From contig NZ_JAUSRH010000007.1 of assembly GCF_030811715.1 (NCBI RefSeq), positions 124,001 to 188,000 of the forward strand: 64,000 nt of DNA, read 5' to 3'. Both the position numbers and the translations under genes were made by a program. Source of the stretch: Sinomonas atrocyanea. Its GTDB lineage: Bacteria; Actinomycetota; Actinomycetes; Actinomycetales; Micrococcaceae. Below, piece by piece: positions 34,186 to 43,576 of this stretch; the first letter of the stretch is position 1; the number at the start of each line of letters is the position of its first letter. The notes under the pieces are model-generated. The model saw nothing but the letters and a program-made list of their open reading frames with translations. It was not told where the DNA came from and made no database searches.

Positions 34186-35055
34186 ATGAACCTGTTGGAC
34201 GACGCCGTCAGCCGGCTCGAGCGCTGGGAGTTCCTCGACCGGGTGGCCGAGCCCGTGCGGAAGGCGGCCCACGCCCTCGTCAAGCCTCGTGCGGTCCGCA
34301 ACGCGCTCAGCGGCATCCCCACCGGCCACCCCCTGCACGCCGTCCTCACCGACGTTCCGATCGGAGCCTGGAGCATGGCGGCCCTGCTCGATGTGAAGGC
34401 CCTCCTCGAGGGGCCGGGCGGCCGCGGCACCGAGGCCGCCGCCGACCTGCTCGTCGCGGCCGGCCTCGCAGCCGCCGTGCCGACCGCCGCCGCGGGCCTC
34501 AACGACTGGTCGGACACCTACGGTCCCACCGAGCGCGTGGGCCTGGTCCACGCCGCGGCGAACACCGCCGCACTCGGGCTCTACGCCGCCTCCCTCGCCG
34601 CCCGCCGCGCAGGACGCCGCCCCGCCGGCCGCGCGCTCGGCCTCGCCGGGCTCGGGGTGCTGACAGTGGGCGGGTACCTCGGCGGCCACCTCACCTACTC
34701 CAAGGGCGTCAAGGTCAGCCACACCGCCTACCACGAGGGCCCGCTCGACTGGGAGGACCTCCTCGGCGAGGACGAGCTCGAGGGAGGGGCGCCGAAGGTG
34801 GTCCAGCTCGGCGAGATCCCGCTGCTCGTGATGCGCGACGGCGGGCGCATCGTCGCGCTCGACAACATCTGCACGCATGCGGGCGGCCCCCTGAACGAGG
34901 GGACGTTCGAGGGCGGCTGCGTCACCTGCCCGTGGCACGGCAGCCAGTTCCGCCTCGCCGACGGCGCCCCCGTGCTCGGCCCCGCGAGCGCGCCGCAGCC
35001 GAGCTACGAGACCCGCGTCCGGGACGGCCGCGTGCAGGTCCGCGCCAAGAAGTAG
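34186..35055 (+). CDS. DUF2231 membrane domain fused to Rieske [2Fe-2S] domain
   Basis: 289 residues. The N-terminal part (about 1-170) is a DUF2231-type region with GHPLHAVLTDVPIGAW and four membrane segments. The C-terminal part is a Rieske domain with CTHAGG and CPWHGSQF, the two Cys-X-His motifs binding the cluster. The architecture indicates a membrane-bound electron carrier on the cytoplasmic face; partners are unknown. AAGGAGA lies before the ATG. It converges with ku. Confidence 0.9.
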   Translation: MNLLDDAVSRLERWEFLDRVAEPVRKAAHALVKPRAVRNALSGIPTGHPLHAVLTDVPIGAWSMAALLDVKALLEGPGGRGTEAAADLLVAAGLAAAVPTAAAGLNDWSDTYGPTERVGLVHAAANTAALGLYAASLAARRAGRRPAGRALGLAGLGVLTVGGYLGGHLTYSKGVKVSHTAYHEGPLDWEDLLGEDELEGGAPKVVQLGEIPLLVMRDGGRIVALDNICTHAGGPLNEGTFEGGCVTCPWHGSQFRLADGAPVLGPASAPQPSYETRVRDGRVQVRAKK

Positions 35056-35068
35056 GGCCTCCCGGCGC

Positions 35069-36004
35069 TCAGCCGGTCTTGCGGGTGCGCCGCTTGGGGG
35101 GCGCCTTCTCCTCCTGAGGCGACCCCTCGGCGTCGTCCTTCACCGCCTTCTTCGCGCGGCTCCGGGTGGCCGCGGACGCCTTGGCGCCCGCGGACTCCTT
35201 CGCGCCGCCGGCGGCCTTGCGGCGGCTCTCGACGCTGCGGCGGAGGGCCTCCATGAGGTCCAGGACCTCCGCGCCCTCGCCCTCCTCGGCCGGGGCGCCG
35301 AACGTCTCCTCGGTGTCCACGGCGTCCCCCTTGGCGAGCTTCGCCTCGACCAGCTGGGTCAGCTGGGCCTGGTACTCGTCGGTGAACTGCTCGGGCTCGA
35401 AGTCGGAGGAGAGGCTCTCCACGAGGGAGGAGGACATCTTGAGCTCCTTGTCCGAGATCTTCACCTCGGTGTCCTCGAGCACGGGGAACGCGGCCTCGCG
35501 CACCTCGTCGGGCCACAGCAGCGCCTGCAGGACCATGACGTCCCCGCGCACTCGGAGCGCTCCCAGGCGGGACTTCTGCCGCAGGGCGAACTTCACGACG
35601 GCGGTCAGCTCGGTCTGCTCGAGGGTGCGCCGCAGGAGCTGGTACGGCTTCACACCGACCTTCTCGGGCTCGAGGTAGTAGCTCTTCTCGAAGTACATGG
35701 GGTCGATCTGCGTATCGGGCACGAACTCGACCACCTCAATCTCCCGGCTGCGCTCCACCGGCAGGGACTTCAGGTCCTCATCGGTGAGGACCACCGTGTG
35801 GCCGCCCTCCTCGTACGCCTTGTCGATGTCCGCGTACTCGACGACCTCGCCGCACACCTCGCAGCGGCGCTGGTAGCGGATGCGCCCCCGGTCCTTGTCG
35901 TGGACCTGGTGCAGCTTGAGGTCGTGGTCCTCGGTGGCGCTGTAGACCTTCACGGGCACGCTGACCAGGCCGAAGCTGATGGCGCCCTTCCAGATAGACC
36001 GCAT
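35069..36004 (-). CDS. ku: Ku protein, non-homologous end joining
   Basis: 311 residues. Starts MRSIWKGAISFGLVSVPVKVYSATEDHD, the near-invariant Ku opening, and contains the RCEVCGEVVEYADIDKAYE zinc-finger-like segment and the ring core. The C-terminal 60 residues are Lys/Arg/Ala-rich (SRAKKAVKDD, PKRRTRKTG), the extended tail that binds DNA and contacts LigD. The ATG at 36004 fits the family start. With LigD at 37.8 kb it forms a two-component bacterial end-joining system. Confidence 0.95.
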   Translation of the reverse strand: MRSIWKGAISFGLVSVPVKVYSATEDHDLKLHQVHDKDRGRIRYQRRCEVCGEVVEYADIDKAYEEGGHTVVLTDEDLKSLPVERSREIEVVEFVPDTQIDPMYFEKSYYLEPEKVGVKPYQLLRRTLEQTELTAVVKFALRQKSRLGALRVRGDVMVLQALLWPDEVREAAFPVLEDTEVKISDKELKMSSSLVESLSSDFEPEQFTDEYQAQLTQLVEAKLAKGDAVDTEETFGAPAEEGEGAEVLDLMEALRRSVESRRKAAGGAKESAGAKASAATRSRAKKAVKDDAEGSPQEEKAPPKRRTRKTG

Positions 36005-36159
36005 GAGCCCAGTGAACCGCACATTCCACACGATGGATAGGTCCTCGGCCCCCGCGCGGCGCGGACAACGGGCCCTTGTCCCCTTGGCGCCCCGGCCAGC
36101 GGCGCCGCACCGTGGGAGCAGCTTCACACCTGCCGACACCGTCCACCGAAGGAGCAGCC

Positions 36160-36696
36160 GTGAACGTCCTCATCGCCTATGCGAGCAAGCACGGGGCCAC
36201 CGAGGAGATCGCCGAGCGGATCGGCTCGACGCTCACCGCGGAGGGCTTCGCCGCCACCGTCAGAGCCGTCGCGGACGTCGACGACGTCAGCCACTTCGAC
36301 GCGGTCGTCCTCGGCAGCGCCGCGTACGCGTCCCACTGGATGCACGAGGCCAACGCCTTCGCCAGGCGGCACCACACGTCCCTGGCCCAGCGGCCCGTCT
36401 GGCTCTTCGCGAGCGGCCCCCTCGGCGAGGAGAAGGTGGACAAGCAGGGCCGGGACGTCCGAGAGCACAGCGAGCCCCGGGAGTTCGAGAAGTTCGCCGA
36501 CCTGCTGGGCGTCCGCGGCGACCATGTCTTCTTCGGCAAGTGGGACCCGGACTCCGAGCCCGTGGGGCTCATGGAGAAGGTCATGGACCACCTGCCCGGG
36601 CATCCCCGCGAGGCGCTGCCCGCCGGCGATTTCCGCGACTGGGACGAGGTCGAGGCCTGGGCGCACGGCATCGCCGAGGAGCTGCGGGCCGGGTAG
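36160..36696 (+). CDS. Flavodoxin-domain protein (HemG-like)
   Basis: 178 residues. The phosphate-binding loop of flavodoxins is at the start (IAYASKHGATEEIAERIG), followed by VVLGSAAYASHWMHEANAF and VWLFASGPLG. Homologues include oxygen-independent protoporphyrinogen oxidase HemG and general FMN proteins. GTG start at 36160 with AAGGAG upstream. Role here is unclear; it stands alone, divergent from ku. Confidence 0.82.
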   Translation: MNVLIAYASKHGATEEIAERIGSTLTAEGFAATVRAVADVDDVSHFDAVVLGSAAYASHWMHEANAFARRHHTSLAQRPVWLFASGPLGEEKVDKQGRDVREHSEPREFEKFADLLGVRGDHVFFGKWDPDSEPVGLMEKVMDHLPGHPREALPAGDFRDWDEVEAWAHGIAEELRAG

Positions 36697-36837
36697 GTCT
36701 GGGCCGGCGCCGGAGGCCAGGGCCGGCGCCGCTCGGGGGCTGGTGCCGATCGAGACCCGCTCCGGACCCGCTCGGATATGGCGGCTGCGTCCCAGACGTG
36801 CGCGGGAACGAGGTGAGGGGCGAACGAGGTGAGGGAG

Positions 36838-37668
36838 ATGCGGGAGGGCCTCCCGGTGCGGCACGGGCTGGGGCACGGGACCGTGGCCTCCCTGACAGCC
36901 GCCGCGGCCCTCCTGCTGGCCTCTGGCGCCGGGCTTGCGGCCGGGCCGGCCCGGTATGCCCTGTCGCAGTCGGTCTTGGTCTCCCGGGGCGCTGACGCGG
37001 CGAACCTGATCGCCGTGCTCTTGGTGGCGGCTGCCCCGTGGCTGGCGCGGCGCAGCTCGCTGGCGGCGCTCCTGCTGTGGCCCGGTGCGCTGTTCTACGT
37101 GGCCTACGCCTGCCTCCCGTACCTCATCGGGGCGCCGTTCACGCCTCTGCTCTTCGCCCATGTCGTGGCGTTCCTCGCCGCCGCCTACGCCTTGGCGTCC
37201 TTGGCGACCGGGATCGACGGGACGGCGCTGCGCGAGCACTTCGCCGTGGCGCCGGCCAGGGCGGTGGGGGCAATCTTGGCGGTCATCGGGGTGCTCGCCT
37301 ATGCCGGGCTCCTCTCCACCGCGATCGGTGCCTTCGGCAACGGCGCGACCGAGGCGGCCTGGCGCGGGCACTGGGCCGCCGACTGGATCCTGGGCACCCC
37401 GGCGCTCATCACGGGTGGGGTCCTGCTGTGGGCCAGACTCCCCTTCGGCTACACGGTGGCTCCAGGGCTGCTGCTGGTCTCCGCGCTCGGCGGAGTGGTC
37501 TTCGCTGTCGCGGCGGTCGTCGACAACCTCTCCGGGGGCATCCGGACAGAGGGCTCGGTTGTGGTCGTCCACCTGGTCATCAGCGCAGGAGCGCTGGCAG
37601 TCCTGGCCTGGTTCCTCACCGCACCCCACCGTGCAGCCCTGAGGGCCCCGGCGTCAGGGACAGCCTGA
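36838..37668 (+). CDS. Membrane protein of unknown function (276 aa)
   Basis: 276 residues with seven to eight hydrophobic segments spread along the length and short loops. Nothing identifies a function. The ATG at 36838 has GAGGTG six bases ahead; a GTG at 36829 in frame is an alternative. The 140 bp before it (36697-36837) show no gene. It precedes ligD by about 115 bp. Confidence 0.72.
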   Translation: MREGLPVRHGLGHGTVASLTAAAALLLASGAGLAAGPARYALSQSVLVSRGADAANLIAVLLVAAAPWLARRSSLAALLLWPGALFYVAYACLPYLIGAPFTPLLFAHVVAFLAAAYALASLATGIDGTALREHFAVAPARAVGAILAVIGVLAYAGLLSTAIGAFGNGATEAAWRGHWAADWILGTPALITGGVLLWARLPFGYTVAPGLLLVSALGGVVFAVAAVVDNLSGGIRTEGSVVVVHLVISAGALAVLAWFLTAPHRAALRAPASGTA

Positions 37669-37783
37669 GCGGGCGCGCCGCGCTGGACCGTGGCGAGCGC
37701 GAGCATCGGTTCGACCGGTGGCCCGACGGGTAGATCCAAGGGGACATCTTCCCCTGGACCGGGGCGCATGGGAGGTTAGCCGC

Positions 37784-40447
37784 ATGGCAGCGCAGCGCGA
37801 GACCGTCGAGATCGAGGGCCGCAGGATCAGCCTGTCCAATCTGGACAAGGTCATGTACCCCGAGTCCGGCACCACCAAGGGCGACGTCATCGAGTACTAC
37901 CGCATGGTCGGCCCCGTCATGATCCCGGCCATCCGGGACAGGCCCGCCACCAGGAAGCGGTGGGTCCACGGGGTCGGCACCGCGGACGACCCGGGTGAGC
38001 TGTTCTTCCAGAAGAACCTGGACGACCGGTCCACTCCCGAGTGGGTCCAGCGGGTCACCCTCCACCACCGCCGCTCGACCAACACCTACCCCCTCGTCAA
38101 CGACCTGCCCACCCTCATCTGGCTCGCCCAGATCGCGGCGCTCGAGATCCACGTTCCGCAGTGGCGCGCGGTCGAAGAGGACACGATGATCAACCCGGAC
38201 CGGCTCGTGATCGACCTCGACCCGGGCCCCGGCGCGGGGCTGCCCGAGTGCGTCGAGGTCGCGCACCTGGTCAAGCCCATCTTCGACGACATGGGCCTGC
38301 TGTCCGTCCCCGTCACGTCGGGGTCCAAGGGCATCCACCTCTACGCGAAGCTCGACGGCAGCCAGGAGTGGGAGGCCGTCTCCGCCGTGGCCCGCGAGCT
38401 CGCGAAGTCCCTCGAGGCGGACCACCCGGCCCTCGTGGTCGCCGACCAGAAGAAGACGCTGCGGCACGGCCGCGTGCTCGTGGACTGGAGCCAGAACAGC
38501 GGGCAGAAGACCACGATCGCCCCCTACTCGCTGCGCGGCCGCGTCCAGCCCATGGTCGCCGCCCCGCGGACCTGGGAGGAGATCCACTCCCCCGATCTGG
38601 CACACGTGCGCTACAGCGAGATGGCCGAGCGACTCGAGACGTACGGGGACCTGTTCGCGCCCCTGCATCCGCCGGCGCTGGCCGGGACGCACGACGCCGG
38701 CCGCTCGTCCCGCCCACGCGCCCGCGCCGGGGCCGGTGCACGCTCCGGCGCCCGCTCCGGCTCCCGCTCCTCCGGTGAGGACGACGACGGCGGCCGCCCC
38801 GCGCCGTCGTCCGCCCCCGTCTCTGGGGTCACCGCAGAGGCCGACCCGCTCACGGCCTACCGGGCCAAGCGGGACGCCGCCAAGACCCCCGAGCCCGTCC
38901 CGCTCGAGGCGCCGACCCCCGGCTCGGGGGACGCGTTCGTGATCCACGAGCACCATGCGCGGCGGCTGCACTGGGACCTGCGGCTCGAGCACGAGGGGGT
39001 GCTGGCCTCGTTCGCGATCCCCAAGGGCATCCCGACCAGCACCGGGAAGAACCACCTCGCCGTGCACACCGAGGACCACCCGCTCGAGTACCTCACCTTC
39101 GCCGGCAGCATCCCGCAGGGCGAATACGGCGCCGGCGACATGTCTGTCTGGGACACCGGCACCTACGAGGCCGAGAAGTGGCGCGAGGACGAGATCATCG
39201 TGATCCTCCACGGGCGCGAGGGCGGCGGCCTCGAGGCTGTGGCCGAGGGCCTGGGCCAGGCGGAGGACGGCGGCCCGGCGGGCGAGGGCGTGCGGCTCGC
39301 GCTCATCCGGACGGAGAAGGGCTCCGCGACCGGATCCGGCGGGTCGAGCGGCAAGGAGAACTGGCTCGCGCACCTCATGAAGGACCAGGCCAAGGGCCAC
39401 TGGCGGCGCGGCACCCACGCCGAGATCGGGCCCCCGGACACCGAGGTCGGGCCCCCGGACGCCGAGGTCAGGCCCCCGGACGCGCGCGGCGGCCCGCCTC
39501 CCTCCCCGATGCTCGCCCAGTCCGGCACGGCGGGCCTCGTGCGGGAGGGCGACTGGATGTTCGAGATGAAGTGGGACGGGATCCGCGCGATCGTGGACAC
39601 CCGCTCCGGCTCCGCCCGCCTGATCAGCCGCAACGGGATCGACCAGACCCTCACGTATCCCGAGCTCGCCGACCTCGCCGAGCTCGGACCCGCGGTGCTC
39701 GACGGCGAGATCATCGCCCAGGCCCCGAGCGGCCGCCCGGACTTCGGGCTCCTGCAGCAGCGCATGAACCTCAGCCGGCCGGCCGACGTCGAGCGGGCCC
39801 GGCGCGCGGTGCCCGTGCGGATCGTGCTGTTCGACCTGCTCGAGTACGAGGGGCGCGACCTCACAGGCCTTCCCTTCCGCGAGCGGCGCGCCGCCCTGGA
39901 GCTCCTCGCCGAGGGCGGCCTGCCGGCGAGCGCGCAGCTGTCCCCCGTCTTCGACGGCAGCATCGACGACGTCCTGGAGGCCTCCGACGAGCACGGCCTC
40001 GAGGGCGTCATCGCCAAGCGCCCCTCAGCGCGCTACGAGGCCGGCCGGCGCTCCGGGGCGTGGGTGAAGATCAAGCACGAGAAGACCCAGGAGGTCGTGG
40101 TGGCGGGCTGGCGCGAGGGCAAGGGCGGCCGAGCGGGGACCGTCGGCTCGCTCCTGCTCGGCATCCCGGACGACGACGGCGTGCTGCGGTACGCGGGCCG
40201 GGTCGGCTCGGGCTTCACGGACCGCATGCTCGCCGAGGTCTCCTCCCGGCTGCGCCCCCTCGAGCGCAAGACGCCGCCCCTGGAGGATGTGCCCCGGGAG
40301 GACACGCGGGACGCGCACTGGGTCACCCCGAAGCTCGTGGCCGAGGTCCGGTACGGGGAGCTCACGAGCGGCGGCCGGCTCCGGCATCCCGTGTGGCGGG
40401 GCTGGCGGCCGGACAAGGCCGCGGCGGATGTGGTGCTCGAGGGCTGA
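37784..40447 (+). CDS. ligD: ATP-dependent DNA ligase LigD (polymerase-phosphoesterase-ligase)
   Basis: 887 residues with the mycobacterial domain order. Polymerase/primase (about 5-295) with metal-binding DLD at 144-146 in VIDLDPGPG. 3'-phosphoesterase (about 360-520) with HEHHARRLHWDLRLE (first His 388). Ligase (about 570-887) with catalytic Lys596 in FEMKWDGIRAI and closing TTTT-like motifs. Linkers are Arg/Ser/Gly-rich (near 310-355) and an acidic 8-residue repeat (about 547-567). GGGAGG precedes the ATG. Seals and processes broken ends held by Ku. Confidence 0.95.
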   Translation: MAAQRETVEIEGRRISLSNLDKVMYPESGTTKGDVIEYYRMVGPVMIPAIRDRPATRKRWVHGVGTADDPGELFFQKNLDDRSTPEWVQRVTLHHRRSTNTYPLVNDLPTLIWLAQIAALEIHVPQWRAVEEDTMINPDRLVIDLDPGPGAGLPECVEVAHLVKPIFDDMGLLSVPVTSGSKGIHLYAKLDGSQEWEAVSAVARELAKSLEADHPALVVADQKKTLRHGRVLVDWSQNSGQKTTIAPYSLRGRVQPMVAAPRTWEEIHSPDLAHVRYSEMAERLETYGDLFAPLHPPALAGTHDAGRSSRPRARAGAGARSGARSGSRSSGEDDDGGRPAPSSAPVSGVTAEADPLTAYRAKRDAAKTPEPVPLEAPTPGSGDAFVIHEHHARRLHWDLRLEHEGVLASFAIPKGIPTSTGKNHLAVHTEDHPLEYLTFAGSIPQGEYGAGDMSVWDTGTYEAEKWREDEIIVILHGREGGGLEAVAEGLGQAEDGGPAGEGVRLALIRTEKGSATGSGGSSGKENWLAHLMKDQAKGHWRRGTHAEIGPPDTEVGPPDAEVRPPDARGGPPPSPMLAQSGTAGLVREGDWMFEMKWDGIRAIVDTRSGSARLISRNGIDQTLTYPELADLAELGPAVLDGEIIAQAPSGRPDFGLLQQRMNLSRPADVERARRAVPVRIVLFDLLEYEGRDLTGLPFRERRAALELLAEGGLPASAQLSPVFDGSIDDVLEASDEHGLEGVIAKRPSARYEAGRRSGAWVKIKHEKTQEVVVAGWREGKGGRAGTVGSLLLGIPDDDGVLRYAGRVGSGFTDRMLAEVSSRLRPLERKTPPLEDVPREDTRDAHWVTPKLVAEVRYGELTSGGRLRHPVWRGWRPDKAAADVVLEG
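39422..39486 (+). repeat. 24-bp in-frame tandem repeat in the LigD linker
   Basis: About 2.7 copies of a 24-bp unit encode EIGPPDT, EVGPPDA, EVRPPDA between the phosphoesterase and ligase domains. It keeps frame, so copy-number change would alter linker length only. Confidence 0.75.
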
Positions 40448-40489
40448 ACGCCGGAGCACTCCGCTGAGGCGGCCGGCGGCCCCAGAGGA

Positions 40490-41287
40490 TCACGGGATCA
40501 GGTACTCCGAGTCGGGCACATCACTGATGAACATGTATCCGGGGGCGTGGGTGATCGCGAAGGGTGGCTTGGAGGCCAGCAGTGCGGCCTGCGGGGTGAC
40601 GCCGCACGCCCAGAACACCGGGACGTCGCCGGGCGCGGGCGCGACCGCGTCCCCGTAGTCGGGGGCTGCCAGATCGGCGATGCCGAGGGCCGCCGGATCG
40701 CCCACATGGACCGGGGCTCCGTGGACCGCGGGCATCCGGGCACTGAGCCGGACCGCAGTGTCGACGAGGTCCTCCGGGACATACCGCATCGAGACGACCA
40801 TCGGCCCGTGCATCCGGCCCGCAGGGCGGCATTCGATCGCCGTCCGATACATGGAGACGTTCCTGCCCTGATCGACATGCCTGAGGGGAATGCCGGCCTC
40901 GACCAGCGGCGACTCGAACGTGAAGCTGCAGCCGATCAGGAAGGTCACGAGGTCGTCGCGCCACACGTCGACCACCTCGGCCGGCTCCTCGTCGAGGTGG
41001 CCGTCGCGCCACACACGGTAGCGCGGAATGTCGGTGCGCAGGTCCGCGTCGGAGGCGAGCGCCGTCGTCGTCGCTCCCGGGTCTGTCACATCCAGCACGG
41101 GACAGGGCTTCGGGTTCCGCTGGCAGAACAGCAGCACGTCGTAGGCCCAGTCGGCGGGGACTGAGATCATGTTCAGCTGGGTGTAGCCGGCGGACCAGCC
41201 CGAGGTGGGCACCGCCAGGCCGCCGCGGAATTCCGTCCGGGCCTGGCGCGGGTGCGCGGACTGGGGGACTGCGTTCATGGTCGTCAA
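40490..41287 (-). CDS. D-glutamate cyclase family protein (DUF1445, 'putative hydro-lyase')
   Basis: 265 residues of the DUF1445/D-Glu_cyclase family: the opening ([28 protein letters not shown]) and later [24 protein letters not shown] and [12 protein letters not shown] are family blocks. Relatives of mammalian D-glutamate cyclase turn D-glutamate into 5-oxoproline, which fits the PxpABC genes just across the divergent promoter. A TTG start at 41287 is favoured by AGGAG seven bases upstream; the ATG at 41278 gives 262 residues. It follows the transporter gene by 34 bp. The reaction is inferred from family and context. Confidence 0.85.
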   Translation of the reverse strand: MTTMNAVPQSAHPRQARTEFRGGLAVPTSGWSAGYTQLNMISVPADWAYDVLLFCQRNPKPCPVLDVTDPGATTTALASDADLRTDIPRYRVWRDGHLDEEPAEVVDVWRDDLVTFLIGCSFTFESPLVEAGIPLRHVDQGRNVSMYRTAIECRPAGRMHGPMVVSMRYVPEDLVDTAVRLSARMPAVHGAPVHVGDPAALGIADLAAPDYGDAVAPAPGDVPVFWACGVTPQAALLASKPPFAITHAPGYMFISDVPDSEYLIP

Positions 41288-41321
41288 GGTGGGTCTCCTC
41301 TTCGGGCGATTCTTCGGGCGA

Positions 41322-42584
41322 TCAGGCGAGTTCGCGGTTCTTGGTCTCCGGCAGGCCCAGCAGCGCCAGGACGGCGATGCCATAGCCCGCGGCGCCGAAG
41401 ATCATGGCCCCTCCCACGCCCAGCGTCGTGGCGAGGAATCCCACGAGCGTGGGGAAGAACGCCCCGACGGCCCGGCCGAAGTTGTACGTGAACCCCTGGC
41501 CGGTGCCGCGGAGGTGAGCCGGGTAGAGCTCCGAGAGGAACGAGCCGAACCCGCTGAAGATCGCTGACGTGAAGAAGCCCAGGGGGAAGCCCAGGATGAG
41601 GACCAGCGTGCTGGCGCCGGCGGGGATGTTGACGTAGGCGAAGATGATCAGGGCCGACAGGACCGAGAAGAGCAGGAACGTCTTCTTCCGTCCAAGACGG
41701 TCGGTGAGGTACCCGCCGGAGACGTACCCGATGAAGGCCCCGGAGATGAGGAATGTCAGGTAGCCGCCCGTTCCCACCACGCTGAGGCCCCGATCGACCT
41801 TCAGATAGGTCGGGATCCACGAGGCCAGGGTGTAGTAGCCGCCCTGGACCCCGGTTGCCAGGAGTGAGGCGAAGAGCGTGGTGCGGCCCAACGGGCCGGT
41901 GAAGATGTCCCGGAAGCTGCCCCGCTTCTCGCTCGAGAGCCTCCGCTCCGTCGCCGCGTCGGCGTCCGTGACATTGCGGCGGAGGAACAGGAGCAGCACG
42001 GCCGGGAGCGCACCGGTCCAGAAGAGCACGCGCCAGGCCGTGGCCGCAGGAACGAAGCTGAACACCAGGGTGTAGACGAGGACCGAGAGGGCCCAGCCGA
42101 CCGCCCACGAGCTCTGGATGAACGCCACCGCGCGGCCGCGGTACTTCGGCTTGGCGTACTCGGCCACGAGGATCGCTCCCGTGGCCCACTCGCCGCCGAA
42201 GCCGAGTCCCTGGAGGGTGCGGAAGGCCAGCAGCTGCTCGAAGCTGCTGGCGAAGCCGCACAGGACTGTGAACAACGCGAAGGTGCCCACCGTGATCATG
42301 AGCGTCTTGGTGCGCCCGATGCGGTCGACCAGCACCCCAGCCAGCGCGCCGCCGATGGCCGACACGACCAACGTGACGGTCGTCAGGAGGCCGGCCTGGC
42401 CGGTCGAGAGGTGGAAGTAGGCGCCGATCGCGACGAGCGAGAGGGGCAGTACCTGGAAGTCGTAGGAGTCGAGGGCGTATCCGCCGAAGGCGCCGATCCA
42501 CGCCTTCCGGCCGCGCTCCCCGAGGGTGCGGTACCAGGCGAAGCGCCCAGTGTCGTCGCTGACCTGGTTCTCGACATCTGACAT
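41322..42584 (-). CDS. MFS transporter, organic-acid/amino-acid type
   Basis: 420 residues, 12 spans. [20 protein letters not shown] at span 1, [15 protein letters not shown] in the first cytoplasmic loop, and [23 protein letters not shown] in span 4-5 mark the aromatic/sialic acid-like symporter group. The final residues are short and polar. GAGGTTG precedes the ATG at 42584. Its promoter holds the GATTGTTGAACAATC-type operators, so it belongs to the 5-oxoproline regulon and may import 5-oxoproline, D-glutamate or a related acid. Confidence 0.88.
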   Translation of the reverse strand: MSDVENQVSDDTGRFAWYRTLGERGRKAWIGAFGGYALDSYDFQVLPLSLVAIGAYFHLSTGQAGLLTTVTLVVSAIGGALAGVLVDRIGRTKTLMITVGTFALFTVLCGFASSFEQLLAFRTLQGLGFGGEWATGAILVAEYAKPKYRGRAVAFIQSSWAVGWALSVLVYTLVFSFVPAATAWRVLFWTGALPAVLLLFLRRNVTDADAATERRLSSEKRGSFRDIFTGPLGRTTLFASLLATGVQGGYYTLASWIPTYLKVDRGLSVVGTGGYLTFLISGAFIGYVSGGYLTDRLGRKKTFLLFSVLSALIIFAYVNIPAGASTLVLILGFPLGFFTSAIFSGFGSFLSELYPAHLRGTGQGFTYNFGRAVGAFFPTLVGFLATTLGVGGAMIFGAAGYGIAVLALLGLPETKNRELA

Positions 42585-42675
42585 GGCAACCTCACGATTT
42601 TTGAGGGGCGGACGCCCGGAGACTGTGCCGGGCGGCGCCACTGCGTCATCGCCCGAGGTACCCACCACAGTAGAG

Positions 42676-42770
42676 GTTTGTTCAACAATCTGTCCAGAGG
42701 TTTTCGTGACCCAGCTCACGCTCGAGCGGCGGGGGAGTCGGAACGAGCTGGGAAAGATTGTTGAACAATC
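42676..42770. promoter_or_regulatory. Two GntR operators between the MFS and pxpA genes
   Basis: GTTTGTTCAACAATC (42676-42690) and the perfect palindrome GATTGTTGAACAATC (42756-42770), 80 bp apart between divergent starts. Two further copies lie at 47761-47799 before the DUF969 operon. The GntR-family regulator at 47036 is the likely binder. Confidence 0.75.
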
Positions 42771-42820
42771 TGCTGTCATGATGCATGCTTGGATCACCAC
42801 CTCGTGAGACGGAGATCACC

Positions 42821-43576
42821 ATGGCAAGCATCGACCTCAACAGCGACGTCGGCGAGTCCTACGGCAACTGGACCTTCGGAGACGACGCCGCGATCTTCGA
42901 GAGCGTCTCGAGCGCCAACGTCGCCTGCGGCTTCCACGCCGGCGACCCGAGCGGCATCCGGGCCACGTGCGAGGCGGCGGCCGCGGCCGGCGTCGTGATC
43001 GGCGCGCACCCCGCGTACCGCGACCTCGCGGGGTTCGGCCGGCGCTTCATGGACGTGGCGCCGAAGGAGCTCATCGACGACGTCATCTACCAGATCGGCG
43101 CCCTCGAGGCCCTGGCCCGCTCGGCCGGCACCGAGGTCCGCTACGTCAAGCCGCACGGCGCGCTCTACAACACGATCGTGCACCACGAGGCCCAGGCGAA
43201 GGCGGTCGCGAAGGCCGTGGCCGAGGCGGCCCCGGGCCTGCCGCTGCTCGTCCTGCCGAACTCCGAGATCCAGCGCGCCGCCGAGGCCGCGGGCCTGCGC
43301 ACCGTCACCGAGGCGTTCGCCGACCGCGCCTACACCCCCGAGGGCACCCTCGTCTCGCGGCGCGAGCCGGGCTCGGTGCTGCACGACCTCGACGGAATCG
43401 TGGACCACGTGCTGCGCATCCTCGACGGCAAGGTCCAGGCCATCGACGGCTCGATCGTCCGCATCGCGGCGGACAGCATCTGCGTCCACGGGGACACCCC
43501 GGGCGCCGTCGCCATGGCCGCCCGCGTCCGGGCGGCGGTGGCCGAGGCCGGCGTCGGGATCGCGAGCTTCGCATGA
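42821..43576 (+). CDS. pxpA: 5-oxoprolinase subunit PxpA (LamB/YcsF family)
   Basis: 251 residues. [15 protein letters not shown] and [20 protein letters not shown] are the family opening; [13 protein letters not shown] and [13 protein letters not shown] carry conserved His/Lys residues. PxpA acts with PxpB and PxpC to open 5-oxoproline to glutamate using ATP. Start ATG at 42821 with GGAG upstream. Overlaps the pxpBC start by 4 bp (ATGA), so the subunits are made together. Confidence 0.93.
   Translation: MASIDLNSDVGESYGNWTFGDDAAIFESVSSANVACGFHAGDPSGIRATCEAAAAAGVVIGAHPAYRDLAGFGRRFMDVAPKELIDDVIYQIGALEALARSAGTEVRYVKPHGALYNTIVHHEAQAKAVAKAVAEAAPGLPLLVLPNSEIQRAAEAAGLRTVTEAFADRAYTPEGTLVSRREPGSVLHDLDGIVDHVLRILDGKVQAIDGSIVRIAADSICVHGDTPGAVAMAARVRAAVAEAGVGIASFA

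Noticed and set aside
37616-39994. 792-codon open frame on the minus strand
   Set aside because: Antisense to ligD, whose catalytic motifs are intact on the other strand.
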